DNA of 64,000 nucleotides, taken from Hymenobacter polaris. Its GTDB lineage: Bacteria; Bacteroidota; Bacteroidia; Cytophagales; Hymenobacteraceae. The notes beneath the pieces were generated by a model. That model was not told the DNA's origin and made no database searches. It saw only the letters and a list, made by a program, of their open reading frames with translations. The translations under genes and the position numbers were made by a program. Within the stretch, counting starts at the first letter, position 1. Each line of letters starts with the position of its first letter. The stretch is taken from NCBI RefSeq assembly GCF_012927305.1, contig NZ_JABBGH010000002.1, forward strand, positions 682,001-746,000, written 5' to 3'. Shown here piece after piece: positions 10,101-18,854 of this stretch.

Positions 10101-11268
10101 TGTCGCCGGCCACCAGGTCGGCCAGCGCCGGGTAGCCCTCGCCGCCAAAACTAACCTCGCGCGTGAGCACCGACGTATTGCTGAACTGCTCGCCCAGCCA
10201 GCGGCGGCCCGAGTGCAGCACGTTCACCAGGTCGTGCTCGTAGAAGCGCCGGTCCAGAAACGTGGTTATGGCGCTGCCGCTGGCCGGGGCCGCCGGGGCC
10301 GGGGCCGCCGCCACGCGCCGCCCATCGGCCGTGCCCACCCGCACGAAGTAATAGGCCGTGTCGCAGTAAATGTTGTTGAGGTGCTTAAAGCGCCCGCCCT
10401 CGCCCAGCAGCCCGTACAGGCCCGGCGCGTAGGTTTGGGCGGCCCGGCCCGGCTGGCTGGCGCGCCAAGTGTGCGGCCCCTTGGCGTAAAAGAGAAAGTA
10501 CTCGCCCGCGTCGAAGGTGGCATCGGCGTTGCCCACAAACAGGATGTTGTTTTCCACTAGGTCGTCGGGGCGCGGGGCAGCGTTGGCCTGGGGCAGCAGC
10601 CCCACCGCGTTGCCAAACAGCTGCACCTTGCGCGGGTCGAGGTTGGCCACGGGCAGCCCCAGGCTTTGCAGCGCGGCGCGGTCCAGCTTATACACCCCGC
10701 TGCGGGGCACGCCCAGCTTGTACCAGTCGCCGCTGCTCAGCACCGACGCTTTGGCGAAGACGTGCACGGCCGTGGTGCGGGCCGTGGCCCCTAGGGTAGC
10801 CGCGGGCTGGTAAGCGTAGCTGAACGAGACCAGCCGCTCGGGCTGGCCGGTTTGGGGGTTGCGGCGGGCGGGCTGCACCAGCACGTAGGTGGCGGGCTGG
10901 CGGGCCTCGGTGCCGGCGCGCAGGCGCACGGCGGGCGCGGCGGGCAGGGTGGCGCTGCCCAGCAGCTGGGCATCGGCCGCGCTAAAGGGCTCGTACACGG
11001 CATCTTGCAGCTGGCCGCTGGCTACCGCGCCGGGCAGGCGCAGGGTGTAGGTGCCCACCACCTCGGCGGGGCCGTGGTAGGCTCCTCGAAAGCTGGGTAC
11101 CCGGCGCGGCGCGTCGTCGGCCGTGCGGCCCGGCAGGCTGGCGTAAACGCCCCAGCTCAGGCTAACGGGCACCACCGGCGTGCCGCTGGTTTGGGCGCGC
11201 GCAGGCAGGGCCAGCCAGCTCAGCAGCAGCACCAATCCTAGGCCCCCTTTCGAGAAAAAGTGTCGCAT
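7153..11268 (-). CDS. porU: T9SS C-terminal signal peptidase/sortase PorU
   Basis: 1,371 residues, within the usual PorU range. A signal peptide ends near PARAQ. A gingipain-type C25 cysteine peptidase core carries the catalytic dyad His866 (YTGHGG) and Cys900 (VTGTCDLSTYDNP), both intact. Downstream are Ig-like segments (DTRPPRVRLFI...) and a terminal domain LNYPNPFSNITTFHFDQ...VYIYRVSV...FEKLVLLN, which resembles a sorting domain and is normal for PorU. The enzyme sits at the outer membrane, removes the CTD of cargo and attaches the cargo to surface lipopolysaccharide or lipid. It is followed by its partner porV. The antisense long ORFs over it are GC-rich shadows. Confidence 0.95.
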   Translation of the reverse strand: MRHFFSKGGLGLVLLLSWLALPARAQTSGTPVVPVSLSWGVYASLPGRTADDAPRRVPSFRGAYHGPAEVVGTYTLRLPGAVASGQLQDAVYEPFSAADAQLLGSATLPAAPAVRLRAGTEARQPATYVLVQPARRNPQTGQPERLVSFSYAYQPAATLGATARTTAVHVFAKASVLSSGDWYKLGVPRSGVYKLDRAALQSLGLPVANLDPRKVQLFGNAVGLLPQANAAPRPDDLVENNILFVGNADATFDAGEYFLFYAKGPHTWRASQPGRAAQTYAPGLYGLLGEGGRFKHLNNIYCDTAYYFVRVGTADGRRVAAAPAPAAPASGSAITTFLDRRFYEHDLVNVLHSGRRWLGEQFSNTSVLTREVSFGGEGYPALADLVAGDTLRLTVAVAAVGSQNSTFGVALNGTALGSQGVAALPTAAFSAVANNSFRTYTTLLPASPSADPRVTLTFSSFDAAATGYLDYLELVVKRQLRLSGDYLEFNSLNYLRGPRTAGTFTVANASGAQVWEVTNPRRPLLRTLDGSGNFVAPTDSLREYVALQPSGAFSTPRLFGKVANQNLHALNNDGTLDLVIVTHPLFVAAANQLAQHRRDYNGLNVAVVTTQQVYNEYSSGGQDVTAIRDLMKQVYDRNPSPTTRRQALLLLGDASFDYKSSPQNDKSQEPTWWVNRVPFHSTVDFDRANQNYVPTYESRESFLPVSGARDNYEGENSYSSEDYYGLLDDTEGEWLEASGLATFESTDISVGRVPVRTPLGSFTDASQANAVVAKLIAYDGTASFGKWRNYLALSADDGDGSAYASESEAIFAPTLQAAEPAYNLRKDYLDLFPQVSVAAGQRSPAAVAAIDESLEQGSLLFGYTGHGGTGGLADEQIITKASLLALQNQNRLTFLVTGTCDLSTYDNPDLTSAGEAVLTDNLSAGAVGLFTTTRVVLSTFNTEVVNNFYAQLLRRSAAGNLPTLGFAASTAKNSSPSGDLNNRNYTLLADPTGRLAYPAQRVVLDSVNGRLVRSLTLSLDTLQALGKARLSGHIENRGALNGSFNGTANITIFDKVQNVLTLGDQGAPPISVATQNTVIYDGQATVRAGRWTTQLVVPKDIAYSVGPGKISLYAQDLTQKVDAQGYQLLPVGGAARKAPADTRPPRVRLFIATSSTPTDTSFVSGGSATSSPLLIARLKDESGINTSSAGVGHDLTATIDNDASKVVVVNDSYTADVDNFRAGTVRYLYKDLAAGPHTLRLKAWDTYNNSAEGSVDFIVASNEQLALSHVLNYPNPFSNITTFHFDQNRPGQAMDVQVQIFTVAGRLVKTLQASFPSSPAHVPASLQDAQLSWDGRDDYHDQLARGVYIYRVSVRSEGQLASKFEKLVLLN

Positions 11269-11343
11269 AGATAAACCAATAACCTGAACCTGACCAGACC
11301 AGCGCCCGCCACTAGTAGTTCCTTAACTAAGCAGCCCCGGAAG

Positions 11344-12102
11344 TTATTGCGGCCCGCCAGCGCCCGCCTCGGCCAGGTCGCGGCTGCGCACCCGGCCCGG
11401 CACGCTTAGCAGCACGTAGAGCAGCACCGCCAGCGGCACGCCCGCCGCCCGCAGCCAGCCCACCAGCCCTAGGGCCAGCACCACAAACAGGAAGCGCCGC
11501 CGGTTGCCCAGCCAGCGCAAGTTCTTGAACTTGAGCGCGAACAGCGGCAGCTCGGCCACCAGCAGCCCGCTCAGCACCACCGTCAGCCCCAGCAGCACCC
11601 AGGGATTCAGAATGAAGCCGGCCAGCCCAAACTCGTCGCCGGCCAGAATGAGCGGCAGCGAGGCCACCACCAGCGTGCAGGCCGGCGTGGGCAGCCCAAT
11701 GAAGGAAGTCGTCTGCCGCGTGTCGTTGTTGAACTTAGCCAGGCGCAGGGCCGAGAAGATGGTGATGAGGAAGCCGCAAAACGGAATGAAAAACGACTTT
11801 GCGCTGAACATCTCTAAATAGCCAAATGTCGGCGGCGGCAATGTTTTTTGCAGCAGCTTAAACATAATAGCCCCCGGCACTACTCCAAACGATACCATGT
11901 CAGCCAGCGAATCCAGGTCCTTGCCGATGGGCGATGACACGCGCAGGGCCCGCGCTACCAGCCCGTCGAAGAAGTCGGCCACTGCCCCTAGGCCCACGAA
12001 GTAAGCGGCTGTTACCAGGCTGCCTTGAAAAATAAAGGTGAGCGCCAGGCAGCCGCAGAGCAGGTTGAGGCAGGTGAGGGCGTTGGGAAGATGTCGTTTC
12101 AA
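11344..12102 (-). CDS. pssA: CDP-diacylglycerol-serine O-phosphatidyltransferase
   Basis: 252 residues with six to eight hydrophobic helices. The CDP-alcohol phosphotransferase signature is complete and correctly spaced: D46-G47, A50-R51, eight residues, G60, D64, D68 (DGLVARALRVSSPIGKDLD then SLAD). It transfers the phosphatidyl group from CDP-diacylglycerol to serine, the first step to phosphatidylethanolamine, at the inner membrane. The frame opens with TTG (TTGAAACGACATC); no better ATG is close. It ends 75 bp before porU on the same strand, with no terminator visible in between, so the envelope genes may share a transcript. Confidence 0.9.
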   Translation of the reverse strand: MKRHLPNALTCLNLLCGCLALTFIFQGSLVTAAYFVGLGAVADFFDGLVARALRVSSPIGKDLDSLADMVSFGVVPGAIMFKLLQKTLPPPTFGYLEMFSAKSFFIPFCGFLITIFSALRLAKFNNDTRQTTSFIGLPTPACTLVVASLPLILAGDEFGLAGFILNPWVLLGLTVVLSGLLVAELPLFALKFKNLRWLGNRRRFLFVVLALGLVGWLRAAGVPLAVLLYVLLSVPGRVRSRDLAEAGAGGPQ

Positions 12103-12114
12103 GGGCCTAGGGGG

Positions 12115-13305
12115 TTATTTGTTGAGCATCGTGCCGAAAGCCTTTTGCTGCTCGAACGACTTGATGGTTTCTTCTTCTAGCGGCGTGCGCTTCACCACCG
12201 GATTATCGCGCCAGTAGGCGGCATCGTAGGGCTTTTGCTTGATGGCATCGAGGTCTTTGAGTTTGCCGTTGGCTGGCTCGTAGGCTACGGCGGCGGGGGT
12301 AGTGGGCTGCCAATCGTAGAAGTACGTGTAGCCGACCACTTGCACGCGCAGGTCGGGCTTGAGCAGCCGGCCGATGGTGTGGGTCAGGGTAGTAGTAAGG
12401 TGGTCGGGAATGGTCCCGCCGGCCCCAGGGCTAAACACTAGGTCGTAGCTCATCCGCCCACCTTTCATCTTAAAAGTTGGGTTATTAGATTTGAGAACCG
12501 CGTCGATGCCCGCCCGGAATCGCAGCAGCTGGTAGGTGTCGGTGTCGATAGTCAGGATGCCTTGTACGTGCTGCGGATTAAACGCTGGCTTGCCCACAAA
12601 CTCCACCTCAGCCAGGCTGTGCCCGTTGCTTTGGCTGATGCCCAGCAGGCGCAGCGTGTACTGCGCCGTGGGCTGGGGGCTGAGCACGCGGGCCTGGCTG
12701 GTGCTGTCCTGAGTGGGCGAGTACAGATGCAGGCTTTTGCTGAACGACGAAAAATCGGGGAAGCTAATTAGCACCCCCTTTTTCTCGGCAAAGCGACCTT
12801 GGCTAAGCGCCGTACCCTCGGGGCCGGCGCTGCTGGCGCGCACCTGCCACAGCATTTCCAGCAGCTGCGATGGCTGCTGGTCGAGGCTGGTGAGCTGGCG
12901 GTAAAACGCTTGGCCGTAGAGCTGCCGCCCTTGCGTGCGCTGCATTTCCCGAAAAGCCCGCTGCACCAGCTCAGCCGCGTAGCCGGCCGGCTCGGCGGCG
13001 GGCAGCGCGATGGGCGCGGGTGCCAAGCCCAGCACTAGCGCCGCGCCGGGCTGCGCCACCGTGGCCGAGTCGCGCCCGTAGCCGAGGCTGAAGGCCAACA
13101 CCTTAGCCGGCAGCTGGGGCACGCGCAGCACAAACTCGCCCTCGGCGTTGGCGGTGGTGCCCAGGGAGGTGCCGGGCACTACCACGCTGGCGTAGGGCAC
13201 CGGCTGGCGGGTGCTGCCGTCGAGCACCCGGCCGCTGAGCTGCGCCTGGGCGCGGGCGGCCAGCGGCCCTAGGGCCAGCAGTACCAGAAGGACGGCGTGT
13301 TTCAT
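12115..13305 (-). CDS. CarboxypepD_reg-like domain protein
   Basis: 396 residues from the ATG at 13305, which gives a signal peptide MKHAVLLVLLALGPLAARAQ. The first mature segment, QLSGRVLDGSTRQPVPYASV...TTANAEGEFVLRVP, is a clear carboxypeptidase regulatory-like beta-sandwich, the domain found at the N-terminus of many Bacteroidota TonB-dependent transporters. Here it is followed not by a barrel but by a roughly 280-residue region with beta character (EFVGKPAFNPQHVQGILTID...). This layout is common among secreted or periplasmic Bacteroidota proteins of unknown role. It ends 12 bp before pssA. The function is not known. Confidence 0.8.
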   Translation of the reverse strand: MKHAVLLVLLALGPLAARAQAQLSGRVLDGSTRQPVPYASVVVPGTSLGTTANAEGEFVLRVPQLPAKVLAFSLGYGRDSATVAQPGAALVLGLAPAPIALPAAEPAGYAAELVQRAFREMQRTQGRQLYGQAFYRQLTSLDQQPSQLLEMLWQVRASSAGPEGTALSQGRFAEKKGVLISFPDFSSFSKSLHLYSPTQDSTSQARVLSPQPTAQYTLRLLGISQSNGHSLAEVEFVGKPAFNPQHVQGILTIDTDTYQLLRFRAGIDAVLKSNNPTFKMKGGRMSYDLVFSPGAGGTIPDHLTTTLTHTIGRLLKPDLRVQVVGYTYFYDWQPTTPAAVAYEPANGKLKDLDAIKQKPYDAAYWRDNPVVKRTPLEEETIKSFEQQKAFGTMLNK

Positions 13306-13328
13306 TACGTTTTTTGCCCGCAAGCTAC

Positions 13329-13973
13329 TCACTGCAAAAACGGATTCGAGCGCCGCTCGGCCCCCACGGTGGTGGCGGGGCCGTGGCCGGGGTATACCAC
13401 CGTGGCGTCGGGCAGCGTCAGTAGCTCGCGCTCAATGCTTTGGATGAGCTGCTGGTGGTTGCCGCCCGGCAGGTCGGTGCGCCCGATGCTGCCCTTAAAC
13501 AGCACGTCGCCCCCAATTACCTGCCCGCCGGCCTGGTCGTAGAGCACCACGTGGCCCGGCGCGTGGCCGGGGGCAAAGCGCACCTCCAAGCGGCTCTCGC
13601 CCAGCTCGATAGTCTGGCCGGGCGTCAGCTCGCCGGTGGGCTCGGTGGGCTCGTACTGGGCAAAGCCGTAGGGCCCGGCGTAGCTGCCCACGGCGCGCAG
13701 CACGGGCCAGTCTTGGGCGTGCAGCAGCAGCGGCGTGCCGGGGTAGGTGCGCAACGCAAAGGCATTGCCCAGCACGTGGTCGATATGGGCGTGGGTGAGC
13801 AGGATATACTTCACCGCCAGGTTGTTATCCTCGACGTAGCGGCGTAGCGTTTCCTGCTCGTCGCGGGCGTACATGCCGGGGTCCACGAGGGCCGTGGCGC
13901 GGGTGGCCTCGTCGATGAGCAGGTAGGTATTCTCGCCAAAGGCGTTGAAGGTAAACGGGACGACGCGGAGCAT
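13329..13973 (-). CDS. MBL-fold metallo-hydrolase (glyoxalase II-like)
   Basis: 214 residues from the ATG at 13973. The frame stays open to 14135, but that extension is only translation through a repeat element and should not be annotated. The metal site H61-x-H63-x-D65-H66 (LLTHAHIDHVLGN) is intact, with later ligands in FAPGHAPGHVVLYD and YPGHGPATTVG. It is the length of short glyoxalase II-like hydrolases, which act on thioesters such as S-lactoyl conjugates or persulfides in the cytoplasm; the substrate cannot be told. It is transcribed divergently from the FAD oxidoreductase at 14142. Confidence 0.87.
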   Translation of the reverse strand: MLRVVPFTFNAFGENTYLLIDEATRATALVDPGMYARDEQETLRRYVEDNNLAVKYILLTHAHIDHVLGNAFALRTYPGTPLLLHAQDWPVLRAVGSYAGPYGFAQYEPTEPTGELTPGQTIELGESRLEVRFAPGHAPGHVVLYDQAGGQVIGGDVLFKGSIGRTDLPGGNHQQLIQSIERELLTLPDATVVYPGHGPATTVGAERRSNPFLQ

Positions 13974-14000
13974 GGGGGCCAATTCTAGTATTTCGCTAAC

Positions 14001-14115
14001 AAAGAACGGCATGCTGCGCTTGTCGAGGAATCTCACTCGCTTCGTTACATAAAGCCCAACCGATTCGCTGGCGGCGCGAGCGAGATTCCTCGACAAGCCC
14101 GGCGTGACGTTCCTT
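14001..14115. repeat. Intergenic inverted repeat, family A, diverged copy
   Basis: Arms 14001-14040 and 14076-14115 are imperfect complements. The core is recognisably family A (CATGCTGCGCTTGTCGAGG) but carries several changes, and the right arm has diverged a little from the left. Unlike the other copies it lies between divergent genes, so it cannot be a terminator for both neighbours and overlaps their promoter region. Confidence 0.85.
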
Positions 14116-14141
14116 CGTACGCAAGCCATACGCAACCACCC

Positions 14142-15263
14142 ATGACCTCTTACGATTACCTACTGGTGGGCCACGGCATTGCCGGGGCGGTGCTGGGCTG
14201 CGAGCTGCGCCGCCGCGGCCACCGCGTGCTCATCTACGACGAGCCCCGGCCCGACGCCGCCTCGCGGGTGGCCGCCGGCCTCATGAACCCGGTGGCTGGC
14301 AAGCGCTTTGCCCTCACCTGGCGCGCCCACGACACGCTGCCCACCGCCCTGGCTTTTTACCGCGCCCTAGGGGCCGAGCTGGGCGAAACCTATTTGCAGG
14401 AAGCGCCCATTCTCAAGGTGTTCGGCTCGCTGGAAGAGCAGCAGCAGCTGCTAACCCGTGCGGCCAGCGGCGCCGACCCCTGGCAGGGCTTCGTGGCCGA
14501 AATCGACCCTAGGCCCCTGGAGCTGCCCGGTTTGCTGGCACCCCACGGCGGCGCCTGGCTGCGCGGCGGCGGCCACGTGCGCACCGAGCCGCTGCTGGCC
14601 GCCCTGGCCCGGCAGGGGCAGGCGGCGGGCTGGCTGCGCGAAGAAACTTTTAACTGGCAGGCGCTCGTTGCCGAGCCCGCAGGCGGCGTGGCCTACGCGC
14701 CGGGCGGGGTGCGGGCCGCGCGGGTGGTGTGCTGCCAGGGCGCGGCGGCGCTCACCTGCCCGCACTTTGGCTGGCTGCCCCTCACGCCCAATCGGGGCGC
14801 GGTGCTCGACGTGGCGGTGCCGGGCCTCAGCGGCGCGCAGGTGCTCAACCGGGGCGCCTACGTGGTGCCAGGCGCGGCCGAGGGGCAGTTTCGGGTAGGC
14901 GCCACCTACCGCTGGCCACCCTTCGCGCCCGAGGCTACCCTAGGGCCCGGCAACGACGACGAGCGCGAGCTAACTGGGCGGCTAGCGGGCCTCACGGCGC
15001 TGCCCTTCGCGGTACTGGGCGAGCGGCGCGGGGTGCGGCCCGCCGTGCGCGACCGCCGCCCACTACTGGGTTGCCACCCGCGGCTGCCCTGGCTGAGTTT
15101 GTTCGGCGGCTTTGGCTCGAAGGGCGTGAGCCTGGCCCCGCGCCTGGCCGCCCTGCTGGCCGACCACCTGGCCGGCGCCGGCGCCCTCTGGCCCGAGGCC
15201 GATGTGGCGCGCTATGCCCATCTTTATCCCGCAACTCCGAATACTGAAACTGCCCCGCAATGA
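14142..15263 (+). CDS. FAD-dependent oxidoreductase, DAO family
   Basis: 373 residues, starting MTSYDYLLVG. The N-terminal dinucleotide-binding motif GxGxxG is present as G10, G12, G15 (VGHGIAG), followed by an acidic strand end (VLIYDEPRP). The C-terminal segment RRGVRPAVRDRRPLLG...LFGGFGSKGVSLAP is typical of D-amino-acid-oxidase-like flavoproteins (glycine oxidase, MnmC C-terminal domain, solA). The substrate is unknown. The protein has no signal peptide and should be cytoplasmic. Three CCCTAGGG-type sites fall inside the gene, two encoding Leu-Gly. It is divergent from the MBL gene and is followed by a 121-bp gap before the propeller-barrel gene. Confidence 0.85.
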   Translation: MTSYDYLLVGHGIAGAVLGCELRRRGHRVLIYDEPRPDAASRVAAGLMNPVAGKRFALTWRAHDTLPTALAFYRALGAELGETYLQEAPILKVFGSLEEQQQLLTRAASGADPWQGFVAEIDPRPLELPGLLAPHGGAWLRGGGHVRTEPLLAALARQGQAAGWLREETFNWQALVAEPAGGVAYAPGGVRAARVVCCQGAAALTCPHFGWLPLTPNRGAVLDVAVPGLSGAQVLNRGAYVVPGAAEGQFRVGATYRWPPFAPEATLGPGNDDERELTGRLAGLTALPFAVLGERRGVRPAVRDRRPLLGCHPRLPWLSLFGGFGSKGVSLAPRLAALLADHLAGAGALWPEADVARYAHLYPATPNTETAPQ

Positions 15264-15384
15264 GTTAGTAGTAGGCCCCCCGAGCGCTGGCCGGGCGCCC
15301 CGGCCACTGGCTGGCCCGCCCGGCCCGGCGGCAAAGCCTTTGCGCTGAGCGCGGCCCTAGGGCTACGGCGTAGCTTAGAGCCCG

Positions 15385-18300
15385 GTGGGCTGGCGTTTTC
15401 AACTTATTTTCACCTTGTTTGCTCATCTTTACTTCCGCACTTCTTTACCCCTACCGCGAGTGGCAGTACATATATTCTCTGCAAGAAACCGGGGCTGCCG
15501 GCCTGCCGGGCACCCTGGCCGGGGCCAGGCGCTGGCCCTGTTAGGCGGGCTGCTGAGCCTGCTGCTCGGGCTGGCCGCCCCCGCCCGCGCCCAAACCGCC
15601 CAGGAGCCCTTTGGCCGGGTCCGCATTCAGTACAAGGATTTCGACTGGGCCGAGTACTCGACCCAGAATTTTAACGTGTACTTCTACGCCGGGGGCCAGG
15701 CCAGCGCCCGCCGCGTGGCCGAGTACGCCGAGCAGGAGTTGCAGCGCATCACGGCGCTGGTGGGGTACTTCCCCTACAGCAAAACCACGCTCATGATTTA
15801 CAACTCGGTGGGTGACTTGCGCCAGAGCAACATCGGCCTGCCCTCGCCCAACTCGCAAAACGCGGCCAACGCCCAGCTGGCCCGCCAAACGCGGGTGGAA
15901 ATCGCCTTCACGGGCCGCGAAACCGACTTCAAGCGCGAGCTGAGCTACCAGCTAACCCAGGTGCTGCTCAATGATATGCTGTACGGCGGCTCGCTGCGCG
16001 AGGTGCTGCAAAGCAACTACCTGCTGCAACTGCCCGAGTGGTTTGTGAGCGGCGCGGCGGCCTACGCCTCCGAGGGCTGGAGCGTGGACATGGACGCCTA
16101 CATGCGCGACATGGTGCGCCAGTACCCCACCGGCAACCGCACGGCGCCCTTCTTTTTGCGCAGCCCCCGGCTGGCGGGCCACAGCATCTGGAACTACATC
16201 GCCGAGCGCTACGGCTACGGCACGGTGCAGAACGTGCTGAACCTCACGCGTATTACCCGCGACGTGGAAGTGGGCATCGCCTCGTCGCTGAATGTGCCCT
16301 ACAAGGTGTTTTTGCGCGATTGGGTCAACTACTACCGCAACATCAACACCGGCGGCACGATGGCCACGCTCACGGCGCCCAACGACAAGAACCGCCTCAG
16401 CAGCCGCAACCGCCGCGGGCTCGACCTATTTTCGCAGCCCGTGTTTAGCCCCGACGGCCAGCACCTGGCCTACGCCGTCAACGACCAGGGCCGCTACCGC
16501 GTGGTGGTAACCGACCGCGCCGGCCGCCACCCGCGCACCATCCTGCACGGCGGCTACCGCACTCCCGACCAAACCCTGGAAACCCGCCTGCCGGTGCTGA
16601 CCTGGCGCAACAACGCCCAGCTGGCCGTAGGCGAGTTGGTGCACGGCCGCATGGCGCTGCGCGTGCGCGAGGCCCTAGGGCTCGACCTCAGCGGCCGCCT
16701 GCGCCGCACCTTTCAGCTGCACGCGCCCGTCACCATCTTCGCCGCTTTCGACCAGGTGCTCGACATGAGCTACTCGCCCGATGGCAAGGCGCTGGTGTTC
16801 TCGGCCATTGCCAACGGCCAAAACGACCTGTACCTGCTGCGCGCCGGCAGCCGGCAGCCCGAGCGCCTCACTAACGATTTGTTTGACGACCAACAGGCGG
16901 TGTTCTCACCCAACGGCCAGGAAATCGTGTTCAGCTCGAACCGCTACCTCGACTCGGCGGGACGCGCCCGGCCGGCCACCTTCAACAACGTGGTGAACAA
17001 CTACGACCTGTTCGTGTACCACCTCGACGGGCGCGAATTGCCGATAACGCCGCTGGTGAGCACCATCTCGAACGAGACGCGCCCGCGCTTTATTTCCGAC
17101 GACGAGGTGCTGTACCTCAGCGAGGAAAGCGGCATCCGGAGCCTGTACCGCTACTCGCGCAAAACCGGCGAGCGCCAGCCGGCCAGCAACTTCGCCTCTA
17201 ACATTCAAGACTTTGACTATAACGCTGCCACCAAGGGCCTAGGGTTTGTGGCGCAGGTGCAAGCCCGCGACCTGCTCTACCTCTACCCGCAGTACGAGCT
17301 GCCCACGGGCCTGCCAGTGGGCAAAACCTCGCGCCAGCGCATCCTGGAGTCGCGCTCGGCGCCGGCGCCCATCAAGCCGGCCGCGCCGGCGGCCGCTGGC
17401 GCCGCCCCCACGGCCGCCAGCGGCGGCAGCAGCACTGGCGCCGGGGCCGACACGGCGCGCACCGCCACGCCGGCCGCCGCTGCCCTCAAACGCCGCGCGG
17501 GCACCGTGAACACCGGCAACTACCAGTTTGAGGAAGACGAGGACGAGGTGGCGCCCACCCGGCCCCGCCGCAGCCCTATTGCCAGCACCAGTCGCACCCC
17601 GGCCCGCACCGGCCCCACCGCCGTCACCGGGCCCTACCGCTACGACACGCGCTTCCTGGCCGACAACCTGACCACCGGCGTGGCCGTGGACCCGCTGCTG
17701 GGCTTTGGGCTGTCGCTGCAAGCCAACCTGTCGGACGCGCTCGAAAACCAGCGCATCCAGGCCAGCATTTTCGGGCAGCTCGACTTGCGCACCAGCAACA
17801 TCAGCCTCATTTACACCAACGTGACGCACCGCCTCGACTGGTCGCTGGCTTACCGCAAGCAAGCCTACTTCTTCGATGCCAGCACCGTGAACGGGGCCCT
17901 AGGGGGCGAGCAGGTGCGCTACGGCCGCCACAGCTTCTCGCCCACCGCCACCTACCCCCTCACCCACAACCTGAGCTTGCGGGCCGGGCCGCGCTACGAC
18001 AACATCTCGCGCACGCTCACGGGCAGCGCCATCACGGACTTCGACCTGAACCGCAACTACTTAGGCTACAACGCCGAGCTGGTGTTTGACAACTCGCTCT
18101 CCACCGGCGAGAACATGCTGCTGGGCACCCGCATGAAGGTGGGCGTGGAGCAGATGCGCGACGTAAAAACCCAGGCCAACAGCTTCGGCAAGCTCTACAT
18201 TGACCTGCGCCATTACCAGAAGCTGCACCGCTCGCTGGTGTGGGCCAACCGCGTCAGCTACGGCCAGTTTTTCGGGCCCAACCAGGGCACCACCGCCCCG

Positions 18301-18828
18301 CAAACCTTCCGCCTGGGGGGCATGGACAACTGGATTGGCCAGAAGTACAGCGACTCGCAGCTGCTGACGCCCACCGGCCAGGCCCTGCCCGACCCCACCA
18401 ACATCTTCTACCAGCAGTTCGTGACCAACCTGCGCGGCTTCGACCTGAGCAAGCGCGTGGGCCCGCGCTACGTACTGCTCAACAGTGAGTTGCGCTTCCC
18501 CATCGTGCAGTACTTCGCGCACCGGCCCATCTACTCGGGCTTCTTCCGCAACCTGCAGTTCATCGGCTTCTTCGACGCGGGCACCGCCTACTCGGGCACC
18601 AACCCCTTCGGCGAAGACAACTCCAATAACACGGTGAAGTTTGGCGGCAATGGCAACCCCTTCTCGGGCACGGTCACCAACTTCAGCAACGCCATCCTCT
18701 ACGGCTACGGGGCGGGCGTGCGCACTACCGTGCTGGGCTTCTACGTGAAGTACGACATCGCCTGGGCCCAGGAAAACTACGTTACCACCGGTCCCAAATC
18801 CTACTTCACCCTAGGCCACGATTTCTAG
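15385..18828 (+). CDS. Giant TolB-like beta-propeller/outer-membrane beta-barrel protein
   Basis: 1,147 residues in the open frame. The true start is uncertain: the signal sequence (ALALLGGLLSLLLGLAAPAR, then AQ) begins near residue 49, and a GTG at 15460 is an alternative start. Order: signal; a basic-protease-like or peptidase-MA-like module of about 250 residues (LPEWFVSGAAAYASEGW); PD40/TolB-type propeller blades (FSPDGQHLAYAVND, YSPDGKALVFSA, FSPNGQEIVFSSNRY); an Ala/Pro/Thr-rich linker near 655-750 with an acidic patch EEDEDE; then an Omp85/surface-antigen-like barrel ending in Phe (YFTLGHDF). It probably anchors a periplasmic propeller in the outer membrane. Homologues are common in Bacteroidota; the role is not established. 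Confidence 0.82.
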   Translation: MGWRFQLIFTLFAHLYFRTSLPLPRVAVHIFSARNRGCRPAGHPGRGQALALLGGLLSLLLGLAAPARAQTAQEPFGRVRIQYKDFDWAEYSTQNFNVYFYAGGQASARRVAEYAEQELQRITALVGYFPYSKTTLMIYNSVGDLRQSNIGLPSPNSQNAANAQLARQTRVEIAFTGRETDFKRELSYQLTQVLLNDMLYGGSLREVLQSNYLLQLPEWFVSGAAAYASEGWSVDMDAYMRDMVRQYPTGNRTAPFFLRSPRLAGHSIWNYIAERYGYGTVQNVLNLTRITRDVEVGIASSLNVPYKVFLRDWVNYYRNINTGGTMATLTAPNDKNRLSSRNRRGLDLFSQPVFSPDGQHLAYAVNDQGRYRVVVTDRAGRHPRTILHGGYRTPDQTLETRLPVLTWRNNAQLAVGELVHGRMALRVREALGLDLSGRLRRTFQLHAPVTIFAAFDQVLDMSYSPDGKALVFSAIANGQNDLYLLRAGSRQPERLTNDLFDDQQAVFSPNGQEIVFSSNRYLDSAGRARPATFNNVVNNYDLFVYHLDGRELPITPLVSTISNETRPRFISDDEVLYLSEESGIRSLYRYSRKTGERQPASNFASNIQDFDYNAATKGLGFVAQVQARDLLYLYPQYELPTGLPVGKTSRQRILESRSAPAPIKPAAPAAAGAAPTAASGGSSTGAGADTARTATPAAAALKRRAGTVNTGNYQFEEDEDEVAPTRPRRSPIASTSRTPARTGPTAVTGPYRYDTRFLADNLTTGVAVDPLLGFGLSLQANLSDALENQRIQASIFGQLDLRTSNISLIYTNVTHRLDWSLAYRKQAYFFDASTVNGALGGEQVRYGRHSFSPTATYPLTHNLSLRAGPRYDNISRTLTGSAITDFDLNRNYLGYNAELVFDNSLSTGENMLLGTRMKVGVEQMRDVKTQANSFGKLYIDLRHYQKLHRSLVWANRVSYGQFFGPNQGTTAPQTFRLGGMDNWIGQKYSDSQLLTPTGQALPDPTNIFYQQFVTNLRGFDLSKRVGPRYVLLNSELRFPIVQYFAHRPIYSGFFRNLQFIGFFDAGTAYSGTNPFGEDNSNNTVKFGGNGNPFSGTVTNFSNAILYGYGAGVRTTVLGFYVKYDIAWAQENYVTTGPKSYFTLGHDF

Positions 18829-18854
18829 GAAAAGCTAAGCTAACAGCAAGCCAT

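Noticed and set aside
9229..10560. 443-codon open frame antisense to porU
   Set aside because: It is a GC-driven shadow: Arg/His/Gly/Val-rich with no domain, while the opposite strand encodes PorU with intact catalytic motifs.
13974..14135. N-terminal extension of the MBL hydrolase
   Set aside because: The extra 54 codons translate the family A inverted repeat; the ATG at 13973 begins the conserved domain.
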